Shown: piece by piece, positions 53,389-61,853 of the stretch
Position numbering within the stretch: the first letter of the stretch is position 1
How the letters are laid out: every line of letters begins with the position of its first letter
From: Roseivirga echinicomitans
Lineage (GTDB): Bacteria; Bacteroidota; Bacteroidia; Cytophagales; Cyclobacteriaceae
Reading direction: 5' to 3'
Assembly: GCF_001592935.1 (NCBI RefSeq)
Contig: NZ_LRDB01000050.1
Span: forward strand, 558,001 to 622,000
DNA length: 64,000 nt
Made by a program: the position numbers and the translations under genes
The notes under the pieces: model-generated
The model's database searches: none
Seen by the model: the letters and a program-made list of their open reading frames with translations, nothing else
Told to the model about the DNA's origin: nothing

Positions 53389-54399
53389 TCAAAAACTCTC
53401 TCTCAGCTCAAAGGTCTTGCGCATTCGGTTGATCATTTTTGTCGATTCTTCGAAGTTTAGCGTTTGCTGGCCATCAGAATAAGCTTCTTCTGGTTTTTCA
53501 TGCGTTTCGAAGATTACGCCATCGGCACCTGCCATAATACTGGCCAAAGCGATAGGTTCTACAAAATCACGAATACCTATTCCATGCGAAGGATCTGAAA
53601 TCACTGGCAAATGCGTTTTCTCCTTTAGTACAGCAATCGCATTCAAGTCCATTGTGTTTCTTGTGGCGCTTTCATAAGTACGGATACCTCTTTCGCAAAG
53701 CAAAAGCCTTTCATTTCCTCCACTGAAAACATATTCCGCAGAAGAAAGCAGTTCGTCAATGGTGCCAGAGATACCACGCTTGATCATTACTGGCTTATCC
53801 ACTTTACCCAATTCATCCAGAAGATTGAAATTTTGGGTGTTTCTTGCGCCTACCTGATAAATATCGGTGTATGGGTACATTTCGGCTATTTGAGAAACCT
53901 GCATTACCTCAGTAATGATTTTAATACCCGCTTCTTTGGCCAATTGATACCACAGTTGTAGGCCTTCAATACCCAAGCCACGGAAGGAATAAGGCGAGCT
54001 TCGAGGCTTGTATACGCCTCCACGCATAATAGAAATGCCGTTTTCTTTCAAATGCCCAATCACCTTTCTGATCTGGTCTTCACTTTCGATAGAGCACGGC
54101 CCAGCCATAATCTGGAAACCGCCTTCTTCAATGACAACGCCATCGCCAAGATCGATAATGGTAGGTTTTACTTTCCACTTTTTCGATACCAGTTTATAGT
54201 CGTCCGATACGATATGAATATCGCTGATGCCTTCCATATGGCCGATTTCACGGATATCGAAATCCTTCTTACCGGTACCAATCAGGTATTCTCCCTTTTG
54301 GGTAATCACGGTGGTCGGCTTATATTTCAAGCCCTTTACTCTATTGACAATGGCCTCTTTTTGGGCCGAATTAATGTCTTTTTCGAATTGTATAATCAT
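53389..54399 (-). CDS. aroF: 3-deoxy-7-phosphoheptulonate (DAHP) synthase, type I-beta with N-terminal ACT-like domain
   Basis: The 336-residue enzyme makes DAHP from phosphoenolpyruvate and erythrose-4-phosphate, the first step of the shikimate pathway. An N-terminal ferredoxin-like regulatory domain (1-~70) precedes the barrel: FQIMAGPCSIES, RGGVYKPRSSPYSFRGLG, MIKRGISGTIDELL, LPVISDPSHGIGIRD, VIFETHEKPEEAYSDGQQ. This architecture is that of the Thermotoga-type enzyme, where the added domain gives feedback control. It is the last gene of the trp operon, so Trp-controlled supply of DAHP is plausible. Confidence 0.92.
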   Translation of the reverse strand: MIIQFEKDINSAQKEAIVNRVKGLKYKPTTVITQKGEYLIGTGKKDFDIREIGHMEGISDIHIVSDDYKLVSKKWKVKPTIIDLGDGVVIEEGGFQIMAGPCSIESEDQIRKVIGHLKENGISIMRGGVYKPRSSPYSFRGLGIEGLQLWYQLAKEAGIKIITEVMQVSQIAEMYPYTDIYQVGARNTQNFNLLDELGKVDKPVMIKRGISGTIDELLSSAEYVFSGGNERLLLCERGIRTYESATRNTMDLNAIAVLKEKTHLPVISDPSHGIGIRDFVEPIALASIMAGADGVIFETHEKPEEAYSDGQQTLNFEESTKMINRMRKTFELRESF

Positions 54400-54404
54400 G
54401 ATTT

Positions 54405-54513
54405 AGTCATTGGTCAATAGTCATTGGTCGATGGTGAACAGTAACTACGAATTCTAATTTCTTTAAATATTTTTGGTGTCTCTAATCACTGTTTTCTGAT
54501 TCACTGATCTACT
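54405..54513 (-). repeat. trpA-aroF junction repeats
   Basis: AGTCATTGGTC occurs twice with a 14-base period (54405-54429). At 54482-54513 lies a copy of the trp-type repeat (minus strand CAGTAGATCAGTGAATCAG), and the trpA TAG stop is part of it. This repeat also flanks the four-helix-bundle gene at 59976-60353. Confidence 0.65.
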
Positions 54514-55282
54514 GCTTCACAGATTTAACAAAACCAGAGATCTTCTCTTCCAAATTCCCTTCTTCCGAAATGGCTTTAATAAAAGCACTACCGATGATGG
54601 CTCCGTTGGCATTTTCGCAGGCTTTGTCAAAGGTTTCAGCATTGGAGATTCCAAATCCAATGAGGGTTGGGTTTTTCAAGTTCATATTTTTTACGCGAGC
54701 GAAATAGTCGGATTGATCTAGAGAAATGCTGGTCTTTGCCCCAGTGGTACTCGCTGACGATACCATGTAGATAAAGCCGTTTGAGTTCTCGTCAACCTGC
54801 TTGATTCTGGCGTCAGAAGTCTGCGGAGTGATTAAGAAGATATTGTACAGCCCATGTTTTTCGAACATTGGTTTATACATCTCTAAATACTCAAACATCG
54901 GTAAGTCAGGTAGAATTACTGCGTCCACCCCTACTTCCTCGCACTTGGCGCAAAAGTTCTCCATGCCAAATTGCACAATTGGGTTTACATAACCCATCAG
55001 CACAATCGGCACCGAAACCTTGTCTCTAATGTCTTTCAATTGGCTAAACAGCACTTTCAAACTCATACCGTTTTCCAAAGCCACCCCATTGCTTTCTTGA
55101 ATGGTCGGGCCATCGGCAATGGGATCGGAATATGGAATTCCAATTTCAATTAAGTCGGCACCCGAAGTTTCAAGCGCTTCTAAAATTGTCGTGGTATCGT
55201 TCAGCTGAGGATAACCCGCAGTAAAGTACACGTTCAATACGCGCTCCTTTTTGTCCTGAAATAATTTATCTATTCTGTTCAT
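54509..55282 (-). CDS. trpA: Tryptophan synthase alpha subunit
   Basis: The 257-residue TIM barrel splits indole-3-glycerol phosphate. Catalytic Glu is in ADLIEIGIPYSDPIADG (E48 region) and Asp in the following SDP loop; the phosphate-binding site is GFGISNAETF and NGAIIGSAFIKAI. It forms the alpha2-beta2 complex with TrpB encoded next to it. The TAG stop is inside a dispersed repeat. Confidence 0.96.
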   Translation of the reverse strand: MNRIDKLFQDKKERVLNVYFTAGYPQLNDTTTILEALETSGADLIEIGIPYSDPIADGPTIQESNGVALENGMSLKVLFSQLKDIRDKVSVPIVLMGYVNPIVQFGMENFCAKCEEVGVDAVILPDLPMFEYLEMYKPMFEKHGLYNIFLITPQTSDARIKQVDENSNGFIYMVSSASTTGAKTSISLDQSDYFARVKNMNLKNPTLIGFGISNAETFDKACENANGAIIGSAFIKAISEEGNLEEKISGFVKSVKQ

Positions 55283-55362
55283 TGTTTTTAGTGCTTAGTA
55301 ACTCGTGCACGGTGCTCAGGGATTTTAAAACTGAGCACTGAGCACTGTAGACTATCAACCCA
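55283..55362 (-). repeat. trpB-trpA junction inverted repeat
   Basis: GTGCTCAG (55312-55319) and CTGAGCAC (55331-55338), the latter followed by a second GAGCACTG unit, form an inverted repeat with short tandem units. The array lies entirely between the trpB stop and the trpA start. Confidence 0.6.
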
Positions 55363-56544
55363 TTAATATTTCCCCCATTTAATGTAGGTCTCTAAATCCT
55401 TATCGCCACGGCCAGAAAGGTTAATGACCACCACATCGGAAGGATTAAATGTCATTTGATTGAGCGCGGCAAAGGCATGCGCACTTTCCACCGCAGGGAT
55501 AATTCCTTCTGTTCGGCTCAATAGAATTCCAGCTTTCATGGCTTCTTCATCCGTTACGCTGTAGAATTTAGCTCTACCGGTTTCAAACAAATGAGCATGC
55601 ACTGGGCCAATACCAGGGTAATCCAAACCAGCCGAAATTGAATAGGGCTCTATGACTTGGCCGTCTTCCGTCTGCATTAAAAGTGTTTTGCTGCCATGAA
55701 GAACACCCGGTTTCCCTAAAACGGTGGTCGCTGCCGAATGTCCTGTTTGATTTCCTAAACCAGCGGCTTCAACAGCTATCAGTCTCACATCTTCTTCATT
55801 ATAATAATGATAGAACGCACCAGCCGCATTACTTCCACCACCCACGCAGGCAATCACGTAGTCTGGATTTTGCTTACCTTTCTTTTCTAACAGTTGGGCT
55901 TTAATTTCTTTGCTTATGACCGACTGAAAACGAGCCACCATTTCAGGATATGGGTGAGGTCCTACTACCGAACCGATAATGTAGTGCGTGTCGGTTGGGT
56001 TATTGATCCAGTGACGCATGGCCTCGTTGGTGGCATCTTTTAGGGTTTTGCTACCACTTTTAGCCGGGCGGACTTCAGCGCCTAAAATACGCATCCGCTC
56101 TACGTTTGGTTTTTGCCGCGCCATGTCCACTTTGCCCATGTACACAATGCATTCAATACCCATTAGAGCGCAAACCGTAGCGGTTGCTACCCCATGTTGA
56201 CCTGCGCCAGTTTCTGCGATGATCTTCTGTTTGCCTAGCTTTTGCGCCAGTAGAATCTGACCTACCGTATTGTTCACCTTATGCGCTCCTGTATGGCAAA
56301 GGTCTTCTCTTTTAAGGTAGATTTCCGCTCCATACTTCTCAGACAAACGCTCGGCTAAATATAGGGGAGTTGGGCGACCGACAAAATCACGAAGCAAGTG
56401 ATTGAATTGCTTTTGAAAATCAGGCGCCTGAACAATCTGTTCGTAGTTCTCTCGTAGTTCTTCAATATTTGGGTAAAGCATTTCAGGAATGAATGCTCCA
56501 CCAAAATTTCCATAATACCCTCTTTCGTCTACTTGTACTTTCAT
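55363..56544 (-). CDS. trpB: Tryptophan synthase beta subunit
   Basis: The 393-residue PLP enzyme joins indole and serine. The PLP lysine is K89 in HTGAHKVNN, with the phosphate loop [10 protein letters not shown] and the substrate-binding [10 protein letters not shown]. Family member of the TrpB1 type (partner of TrpA). Length is normal. The stop is followed directly by the junction repeat. Confidence 0.97.
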   Translation of the reverse strand: MKVQVDERGYYGNFGGAFIPEMLYPNIEELRENYEQIVQAPDFQKQFNHLLRDFVGRPTPLYLAERLSEKYGAEIYLKREDLCHTGAHKVNNTVGQILLAQKLGKQKIIAETGAGQHGVATATVCALMGIECIVYMGKVDMARQKPNVERMRILGAEVRPAKSGSKTLKDATNEAMRHWINNPTDTHYIIGSVVGPHPYPEMVARFQSVISKEIKAQLLEKKGKQNPDYVIACVGGGSNAAGAFYHYYNEEDVRLIAVEAAGLGNQTGHSAATTVLGKPGVLHGSKTLLMQTEDGQVIEPYSISAGLDYPGIGPVHAHLFETGRAKFYSVTDEEAMKAGILLSRTEGIIPAVESAHAFAALNQMTFNPSDVVVINLSGRGDKDLETYIKWGKY

Positions 56545-56616
56545 TTCTTTATTTTCTAAACTTTACTCTACTTCTTGTTTCCTCATCGAAACTCCCACGC
56601 ACACTACCTACTTGAA

Positions 56617-56644
56617 CCGTCATTGCGAGGCACGAAGCAATCTC
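56617..56644 (-). repeat. CGTCATTGCGAG-type repeat supplying the trpF stop
   Basis: CCGTCATTGCGAGGCACGAA and the next GCAATCTC match the start of the element at 20561-20617. On the minus strand it encodes the last eight trpF codons (VRLLRASQ) and the TGA stop. Confidence 0.75.
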
Positions 56645-57249
56645 ACTTTCAACTCCTTCAACCTCTCCACATCCTTCAACCCAGGCTCAATCTCAAACTT
56701 TGAGTTGACATCAATTGCATAAGGTTGAACTTTCAAATCGCTTAACGATTCAATGTTTTCTAAGTCAATTCCTCCACTCAAGAAGTAAGGAATCCCCCCA
56801 TCGTATTCATTCAGTAACTCCCAGTTAAACAGCTCTCCATTCCCCCCTCTTTCTTTTCCTTTGGTATCAAAAAGGAAGAAATCGACATTAGGCTTATACG
56901 CTTCCAACTCACCGAAATCAAAGCTTTCTCCTACTGAAAACACTTTCATTACCTTAACACCACTCGCATTTAGGTCAGCACAATATTCAGGAGCTTCGTC
57001 ACCGTGTAGCTGGACTAAATCTAATCCAAACTGAATTACTTTCTCTTTCACAAAATCAAGTGCTGCGTTTACAAACACACCTACCTTTTCTGTACTGGAA
57101 GGAAAAGCATTTAACAACTGAGCATCCAAACCATCTGCTACATCACGCTTCGACTTTCCGTAGAAAATAAAGCCCATATAGTCAGGCTGTAGCTTTAACA
57201 GCTCGCTGATATTGGTGCTTTCTCGCATGCCGCAGACTTTTAGTTTCAT
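56620..57249 (-). CDS. trpF: Phosphoribosylanthranilate isomerase
   Basis: The 209-residue TIM-barrel enzyme has the catalytic Cys in LKVCGMRES at the start, the barrel Asp near the end (YAIDVNSKFEIEPGLKDVERL), and the QLHGDEAPEYC and FLSGGIDLENI motifs. The normal protein ends after the VERLKEL helix; the last residues (VRLLRASQ) come from a dispersed repeat. The lost or replaced tail is unlikely to matter for the active site. Confidence 0.93.
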   Translation of the reverse strand: MKLKVCGMRESTNISELLKLQPDYMGFIFYGKSKRDVADGLDAQLLNAFPSSTEKVGVFVNAALDFVKEKVIQFGLDLVQLHGDEAPEYCADLNASGVKVMKVFSVGESFDFGELEAYKPNVDFFLFDTKGKERGGNGELFNWELLNEYDGGIPYFLSGGIDLENIESLSDLKVQPYAIDVNSKFEIEPGLKDVERLKELKVRLLRASQ

Positions 57250-57355
57250 CGTTAGTAGTTAGTAGTTAGTAGTTAGTAGTTAGAGAGAACTTTCAATGAG
57301 AATATAGGTTCCCCGATTTCCTGTTTTCTGATTAACTGATCAACTTTTTTCCTTT
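57250..57355 (-). repeat. trpC-trpF junction repeats
   Basis: 57251-57283 is a 7-base tandem array (GTTAGTA, nearly five copies). 57320-57346 carries a copy of the trp-type repeat (plus strand CTGTTTTCTGATTAACTGAT) next to the trpC stop. Confidence 0.65.
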
Positions 57356-58156
57356 TTACACTGAAAGCTGTTTCTGAACTGCCTCGATAAATTCCGCAGC
57401 TGCACGCTCTGGCCGTCCCGTTTTCATAAAGGTTTCTCCAATTAAAAAGCCTTGGAAGCCTACCTTTTTCAACTCAACAATCGTAGCAGGGTCGCTAATA
57501 CCGCTTTCTGAAATCTTCACAAATTCGTTCGGGATTTTGTCCACCAACATTTTTGAAGTTTCAATACTGGTTTCGAAAGTCTTGAGGTTGCGGTTGTTTA
57601 CTCCTACCACGTCCAAATCTGGCGAGAGATAAGGATGCAACTCTTCCTCATTATGAATTTCCATCAGCACTTCTAAATGAAGCGTTTTGGCAAATGCAGC
57701 TAATTCCTTCAATCGTTCTGGAGTCAAAGCGGCTGCAATCAGCAAAATAGCATCAGCCCCTATTGACTTGGCTTCAATGATCTGATATTCATCAATGATA
57801 AAGTCCTTTCTAAGTACTGGGCAGAAGTTGAATTTTCTGGCTGTAGAAAGGTCTTCGTTCTTTCCTCCGAAAAACTCAGAATCCGTCAATACAGAAAGTG
57901 CCGAAGCGCCTGCCTGCATGTAACCAATAGTAGTGCGTTCTACCTTCGCATGCGCATTAATCATTCCTTTCGAAGGCGATTTACGCTTGAACTCAGCTAT
58001 TATTCCAGATTTATCTTCACGCAGCAAATACTTTTTCAACGAAACGGTTTTGCTCTCGAAGTATATGCTCTGCTCTAATAACTTAGGAGGAAAAAGCCCT
58101 TTCCGTTCGGCTACTTCCTTCTCTTTGTGTGCGATTATTTTTTGTAGTATGTCCAT
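57356..58156 (-). CDS. trpC: Indole-3-glycerol phosphate synthase
   Basis: The 266-residue barrel converts CdRP to indole-3-glycerol phosphate. Catalytic and binding motifs: IIAEFKRKSPSKG, VLRKDFIIDEYQI, EVLMEIHNEEEL, VGVNNRNLKTFE, KISESGISDPA. It is separate from trpF, as usual in Bacteroidota. It lies in operon order between trpD and trpF. Confidence 0.96.
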   Translation of the reverse strand: MDILQKIIAHKEKEVAERKGLFPPKLLEQSIYFESKTVSLKKYLLREDKSGIIAEFKRKSPSKGMINAHAKVERTTIGYMQAGASALSVLTDSEFFGGKNEDLSTARKFNFCPVLRKDFIIDEYQIIEAKSIGADAILLIAAALTPERLKELAAFAKTLHLEVLMEIHNEEELHPYLSPDLDVVGVNNRNLKTFETSIETSKMLVDKIPNEFVKISESGISDPATIVELKKVGFQGFLIGETFMKTGRPERAAAEFIEAVQKQLSV

Positions 58157-58285
58157 TCTGTGTTAGTTATTGGTTATTAGTTATTGGTTATTAAGTCACT
58201 GAGGTAGTTCAATCTTTTCTGCTGAATTCGAAATCAAAAAGAAGGATTCCCTTTTCCTCATAACTCATTTCTCATACACTAATAA
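58157..58285 (-). repeat. trpD-trpC junction repeats
   Basis: TTAGTTATTGGTTA is repeated exactly at 58163-58176 and 58177-58190 (14-base period). Near the trpD stop, 58259-58286 reads as an inverted partner (plus strand ATAACTCATTTCTCATACAC, then TAATAACTA); the stop TAG is part of it. Confidence 0.65.
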
Positions 58286-59272
58286 CTACAAGTCAAGTAT
58301 CTTTTTAAATGCCTTCAATGCCTTCCCCGATTCGAGTGATTCCCGTGCGTGGCCAACGGCTTCTTCAGTGCTATAGCCTTTACCGCACTGTAAAGCCATG
58401 GCCGAGTTCGCAATCACCACTTCGTTTTGAGCTTTTGTGCCTTCGCCTTTTAATATCTTCTCGAAAATCTTAGCCGATTCTTCTACCGTTTCACCACCAA
58501 AAATAGCTTCGGGCTGAATTCGAGTTAATCCTAAATCTTCAGGTTGAACAATTTCTTCTTGTAAATGCGTGATTTTCTTAAAGCCTCCTGTCAATGAAAT
58601 TTCATCATAGCCATCCAGCGCATGTAAAATCACAAACTGCTTATCGGTTTTTTGGTAAAGGTAGCCGTATAATCTGGCCAACTCTAGACTAAACACACCC
58701 ACCAATTGTTTTTTCGGGAACGAAGGATTCACCATTGGCCCCAACATATTGAAGAAGGTTTTTACGCCTAAGTCTCTTCGAATGGGTGCTACGTTTTTCA
58801 TGGCTGGGTGAAAAAGTGGTGCATGCAAAAAGGCAATTCCGCTTTCATCCAAACTCCTTTTCAGCTTACCAATATCGTTGGTGAATTCGTAACCGAAATG
58901 CGCCATCAGGTTAGAAGAACCAGAAACAGAGGACACGCCATTATTTCCGTGCTTGGCTACATTCTGCCCTGCACCAGCCACAATAAAGGAGCTTAGTGTG
59001 GAAATGTTAAAGGTGTTCTTTCCGTCTCCGCCAGTACCGCAAAGATCGATGGCATCGTATTCTGGAATATCTACCGGCACGCAAAGTTCCAGCATCGCAT
59101 CCCGAAAACCTTCGAGTTCTTCTACCGTGATGCTTCGCATTAAGTACACGGTAAGAAATGCCGCCACTTGACTTTGATTGTATTTCCCCAGTGTGAGGTT
59201 CATCAAAATCTCCTTTGCTGTGGTTTTATCCAGCGATTTATATTCTATAAGTTGGTTTAATATGTCTTTCAT
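58286..59272 (-). CDS. trpD: Anthranilate phosphoribosyltransferase
   Basis: The 328-residue enzyme adds phosphoribose to anthranilate. The PRPP-binding motif is DLCGTGGDGKNTFNIST with the following KHGNNGVSSVSGSSNL block; the metal region DGYDEISLTG is near 220. It is not fused to trpG. Normal length. Confidence 0.96.
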   Translation of the reverse strand: MKDILNQLIEYKSLDKTTAKEILMNLTLGKYNQSQVAAFLTVYLMRSITVEELEGFRDAMLELCVPVDIPEYDAIDLCGTGGDGKNTFNISTLSSFIVAGAGQNVAKHGNNGVSSVSGSSNLMAHFGYEFTNDIGKLKRSLDESGIAFLHAPLFHPAMKNVAPIRRDLGVKTFFNMLGPMVNPSFPKKQLVGVFSLELARLYGYLYQKTDKQFVILHALDGYDEISLTGGFKKITHLQEEIVQPEDLGLTRIQPEAIFGGETVEESAKIFEKILKGEGTKAQNEVVIANSAMALQCGKGYSTEEAVGHARESLESGKALKAFKKILDL

Positions 59273-59281
59273 CTTGTCTTG

Positions 59282-59377
59282 TTAGTTATCAGGAATCAGA
59301 AAATCAGTGGATCAGGGTTTAGTCAGTGAAGTGAATTCCTGTTTTCTGATCACCGTTTCACTGTTTACTGAATCATT
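59282..59377 (-). repeat. Solo inverted repeat at the trpG-trpD junction (extends trpG)
   Basis: Outer words TCAGGAATCAGAAAATCAGT and, on the other side, CTGTTTTCTGATCACCGTTT form an inverted repeat of the same kind as the borders of the four-helix-bundle gene at 59976-60353, but with no gene inside. It encodes the last ~21 residues of trpG. Confidence 0.7.
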
Positions 59378-59941
59378 GAGCCAATTCTCAAGCAATTTAT
59401 GCCCATACTCTGTCATGATGGATTCTGGGTGAAACTGTACGCCCTTTACATCATACTCCTTATGACTGATCGCCATGATTTCACCGAGTTCGTCATAGGC
59501 GGTGACTTCAAGTTCACTTCCTAAATCCTCCTTACTTACATTCCAGCTGTGGTAATGGCAAATTTCATATTCGCTTGGAATCCCATTGAATAGTCTGTCG
59601 TCAGGCTTCACCACTTTAATTTTGCTTGAAACGCCATGCAGCACTTCAGCCATATTATAAAGTGAGGCTCCATAGGCTTCGGCAATGGCTTGATGCCCCA
59701 AGCAAACTCCCAAAATGCTTTTGGTTGCACCGTAACGCTTGATCAATTCAGGCATAATTCCCGCTTCTTCTGGAATTCCTGGCCCAGGCGAAAGCAAAAT
59801 CTTATCGTAAGCCTCCACTTCGTCTAGTGTAATTTGATCGTTTCGTGCCACGGTCATTTCGGCTCCCTCTGCCAACTCACGCAGGTAATGCACCAAGTTG
59901 TAGGTGAATGAATCGTAGTTATCTAGTATTAGTATCTTCAT
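59312..59941 (-). CDS. trpG: Anthranilate synthase glutamine amidotransferase subunit
   Basis: The 209-residue class I amidotransferase has LILDNYDSFTYN, the oxyanion strand LLSPGPGIPEEAG, nucleophile C80 in GVCLGHQAIAEAYG and His/Glu in VQFHPESIMTEYG (~170). The usual end is LLENWL at ~188; the remaining tail NDSVNSETVIRKQEFTSLTK is encoded by a repeat. With TrpE it supplies ammonia to chorismate. The gene for a four-helix-bundle protein separates it from trpE. Confidence 0.95.
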   Translation of the reverse strand: MKILILDNYDSFTYNLVHYLRELAEGAEMTVARNDQITLDEVEAYDKILLSPGPGIPEEAGIMPELIKRYGATKSILGVCLGHQAIAEAYGASLYNMAEVLHGVSSKIKVVKPDDRLFNGIPSEYEICHYHSWNVSKEDLGSELEVTAYDELGEIMAISHKEYDVKGVQFHPESIMTEYGHKLLENWLNDSVNSETVIRKQEFTSLTKP

Positions 59942-59947
59942 TTTGTT

Positions 59948-60417
59948 CAGTTATCAGTTATCAGTGAATCAGAAATCAGGAGTTCGGGTTTGTTCCCTTC
60001 GATTTTATTAAATAGTTAATGTAACCATTGATTATCCTAATGCATTCTTCCACTTGTTCATCGTACTTCTTTGCTAGTTCCTCATTAATGTATCCTTCAT
60101 CATAAGCAACAGTTATGTGGTCTTGTATTTCAGTCAAAGAACCTCTTGAGACCCTACAAAACTGGATGTTCTCCTGATAATGAAACCTTCCGTAGCCTTC
60201 AGCTAAATTTGCAGTAACAGATCGTGAAGCCCTGATCAGTTGATCAACAAGTTTGAATTTCTCCTCGACAGGAAAAGTCTTTGTCAAAGCCGATATATCG
60301 ACCCTTAGGACACGCCCCTTTTTCCAAGCTTCTAAATCCTTAAAACTCTTCATCTGATTATATTTTTCTTCGTTTCTAATTCCTGATCCACTGATTTCTG
60401 ATCCACTGATTCACTGC
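59948..60417 (-). mobile_element. Candidate repeat-bounded element carrying a four-helix-bundle gene, inserted between trpE and trpG
   Basis: In gene direction the left border (60417-60376) has a tandem CAGTGGATCAGAAAT and CAGTGGATCAGGAAT (15-base period). The right border (59980-59948) is the inverse, with ATTCACTGATAACTGATAAC. The border begins directly after the trpE TAG, and the internal gene's TGA lies in it. The whole unit is ~470 bases and contains only this gene. No transposase is visible; mobility is inferred. Confidence 0.6.
59976..60353 (-). CDS. Four-helix-bundle protein (23S rRNA intervening-sequence type)
   Basis: The 125-residue protein has the TIGR02436-type start SFKDLEAWKKGRVLRVDI, the central QLIRASRSVTANLAEGYGRF (family signature), and two further helices (CRVSRGSLTEIQDHITVA, ELAKKYDEQVEECIRIIN). 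It belongs to a different branch of the family from the gene at 45011. It sits in the trp operon, where it has no metabolic reason to be. Its TGA stop is supplied by the border repeat. Function of the family is unknown. Confidence 0.92.
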   Translation of the reverse strand: MKSFKDLEAWKKGRVLRVDISALTKTFPVEEKFKLVDQLIRASRSVTANLAEGYGRFHYQENIQFCRVSRGSLTEIQDHITVAYDEGYINEELAKKYDEQVEECIRIINGYINYLIKSKGTNPNS

Positions 60418-61827
60418 CTACCTAATATCCTCAGCCATTTCAATCGCCTTCCTCAACGCTCCTAGTTTATTGTTTACTTCTTGCAACTCAGAAGCCTTAT
60501 CTGATTTAGCGACTACACCAGCGCCTGCTTGAAAGTGTAGATTGCTGTTTTTGCTCAGGAAAGAACGGATCATAATGGCATGGTTGAAATTGCCATCGAA
60601 ACCCATGAAGCCGATAGCGCCACCGTAATAGCCACGTCTGGTTTTTTCGTATTCGTTGATCAGCTGCATGGCACGTACTTTCGGTGCTCCAGAAAGTGTT
60701 CCAGCTGGAAAAGTACCAGTTACCATATCAGTTGAAAGCACATCAGGATTAAGTGTTCCCGTCACCTTCGATACCAAGTGAATGACATGCGAGTAGTATT
60801 GAATTTCTTTGTAGGTACCCACTTTCACATTCGATCCAGCGCGGCTTAGGTCATTACGGGCCAAGTCTACCAACATGACGTGTTCTGAATTTTCCTTTGG
60901 GTCGTTGTGTAGTGCTTTTGCTAATTCCGCATCGGCTTCATCATTTCCGGTACGTTTGAAAGTACCTGCAATGGGGTGGATAGTGGCTTCACCATCTTTA
61001 ATCACCAATTGTGCTTCGGGCGAAGAACCGAATATCTTGAAGCTGCCATAGTCAAAGTAGAAAAGGTAAGGCGAAGGATTCACTGACCTTAAGGCACGAT
61101 ATACGTTGAATTCATCTCCCTTAAAGCCCTTCTGAAATCTTCTCGAAAGCACAATCTGGAATACATCTCCTCTGTGACAGTGGTCAATTCCCTTTTGAAT
61201 GATGTTCAAAAATTCGTCATCCGTATAGTTAGAACTTTCTTCGGCTACCGTTTTGAATTCATAAGAAGGGTAGTTCTTATTGTTCACCAAATTGATAATA
61301 GGCTCCAAACCCTTGGGCGCAGTTCCTTCTGGTGAATGCTCAAAAACATAGAGTTCGTTTTTGAAATGATCGATGGCGATGACATAGCGATACACATGGT
61401 AAAGCACATCAGGAATCCCATATTGATCTTCCTTCTTTTCGTTCACAGGAATGTTCTCAAAATACTTGACAGCATCGTAACCAATGTAACCGAAAAGGCC
61501 ATTATTGATGAATTTATAAGGGTTATCATCGGATTCGAAGCTTTTTGAAAAAGCACTCAGTTCATCGCCTACTTTACTATTCTCGACATGATATTGTGTT
61601 TCAGCTTGACCGGGCAACTGCTTTGTCAACAGACCATCCTTCAACCTAAAACTGGCCAGCGGTTCGCAACAGATATAAGAAAAGCTATTGTCATTTCCAT
61701 GATAATCAGAGCTTTCCAATAAAATTGGGTTCTCGTATTTGTCGCGCAACTTCAAGTAAATACTCACCGGAGTGACCGTATCTGCCAATAGTTTTTGCGA
61801 GGTAGTATTTAATTTAATCTTGTTCAT
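60418..61827 (-). CDS. trpE: Anthranilate synthase component I
   Basis: The 469-residue chorismate-utilising enzyme has the N-terminal Trp-binding region with LLESSDY (feedback site), and the catalytic domain with HCHRGDVFQIVLSRRF, GSSPEAQLVI, PIAGTFKRTG, EHVMLVDLARNDL, and AGTLSGAPKVRAMQLI. The ATG at 61827 is preferred to a TTG five codons upstream. A Trp leader peptide and attenuator precede it. Confidence 0.96.
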   Translation of the reverse strand: MNKIKLNTTSQKLLADTVTPVSIYLKLRDKYENPILLESSDYHGNDNSFSYICCEPLASFRLKDGLLTKQLPGQAETQYHVENSKVGDELSAFSKSFESDDNPYKFINNGLFGYIGYDAVKYFENIPVNEKKEDQYGIPDVLYHVYRYVIAIDHFKNELYVFEHSPEGTAPKGLEPIINLVNNKNYPSYEFKTVAEESSNYTDDEFLNIIQKGIDHCHRGDVFQIVLSRRFQKGFKGDEFNVYRALRSVNPSPYLFYFDYGSFKIFGSSPEAQLVIKDGEATIHPIAGTFKRTGNDEADAELAKALHNDPKENSEHVMLVDLARNDLSRAGSNVKVGTYKEIQYYSHVIHLVSKVTGTLNPDVLSTDMVTGTFPAGTLSGAPKVRAMQLINEYEKTRRGYYGGAIGFMGFDGNFNHAIMIRSFLSKNSNLHFQAGAGVVAKSDKASELQEVNNKLGALRKAIEMAEDIR

Positions 61828-61853
61828 TTTTCGGTTCTTCAATGGCCTAAAAC

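Noticed and set aside
57251-57283. GTTAGTA tandem array as a possible iteron origin
   Set aside because: It lies in an operon junction and matches the pattern of other junction repeats; no replication gene is nearby.
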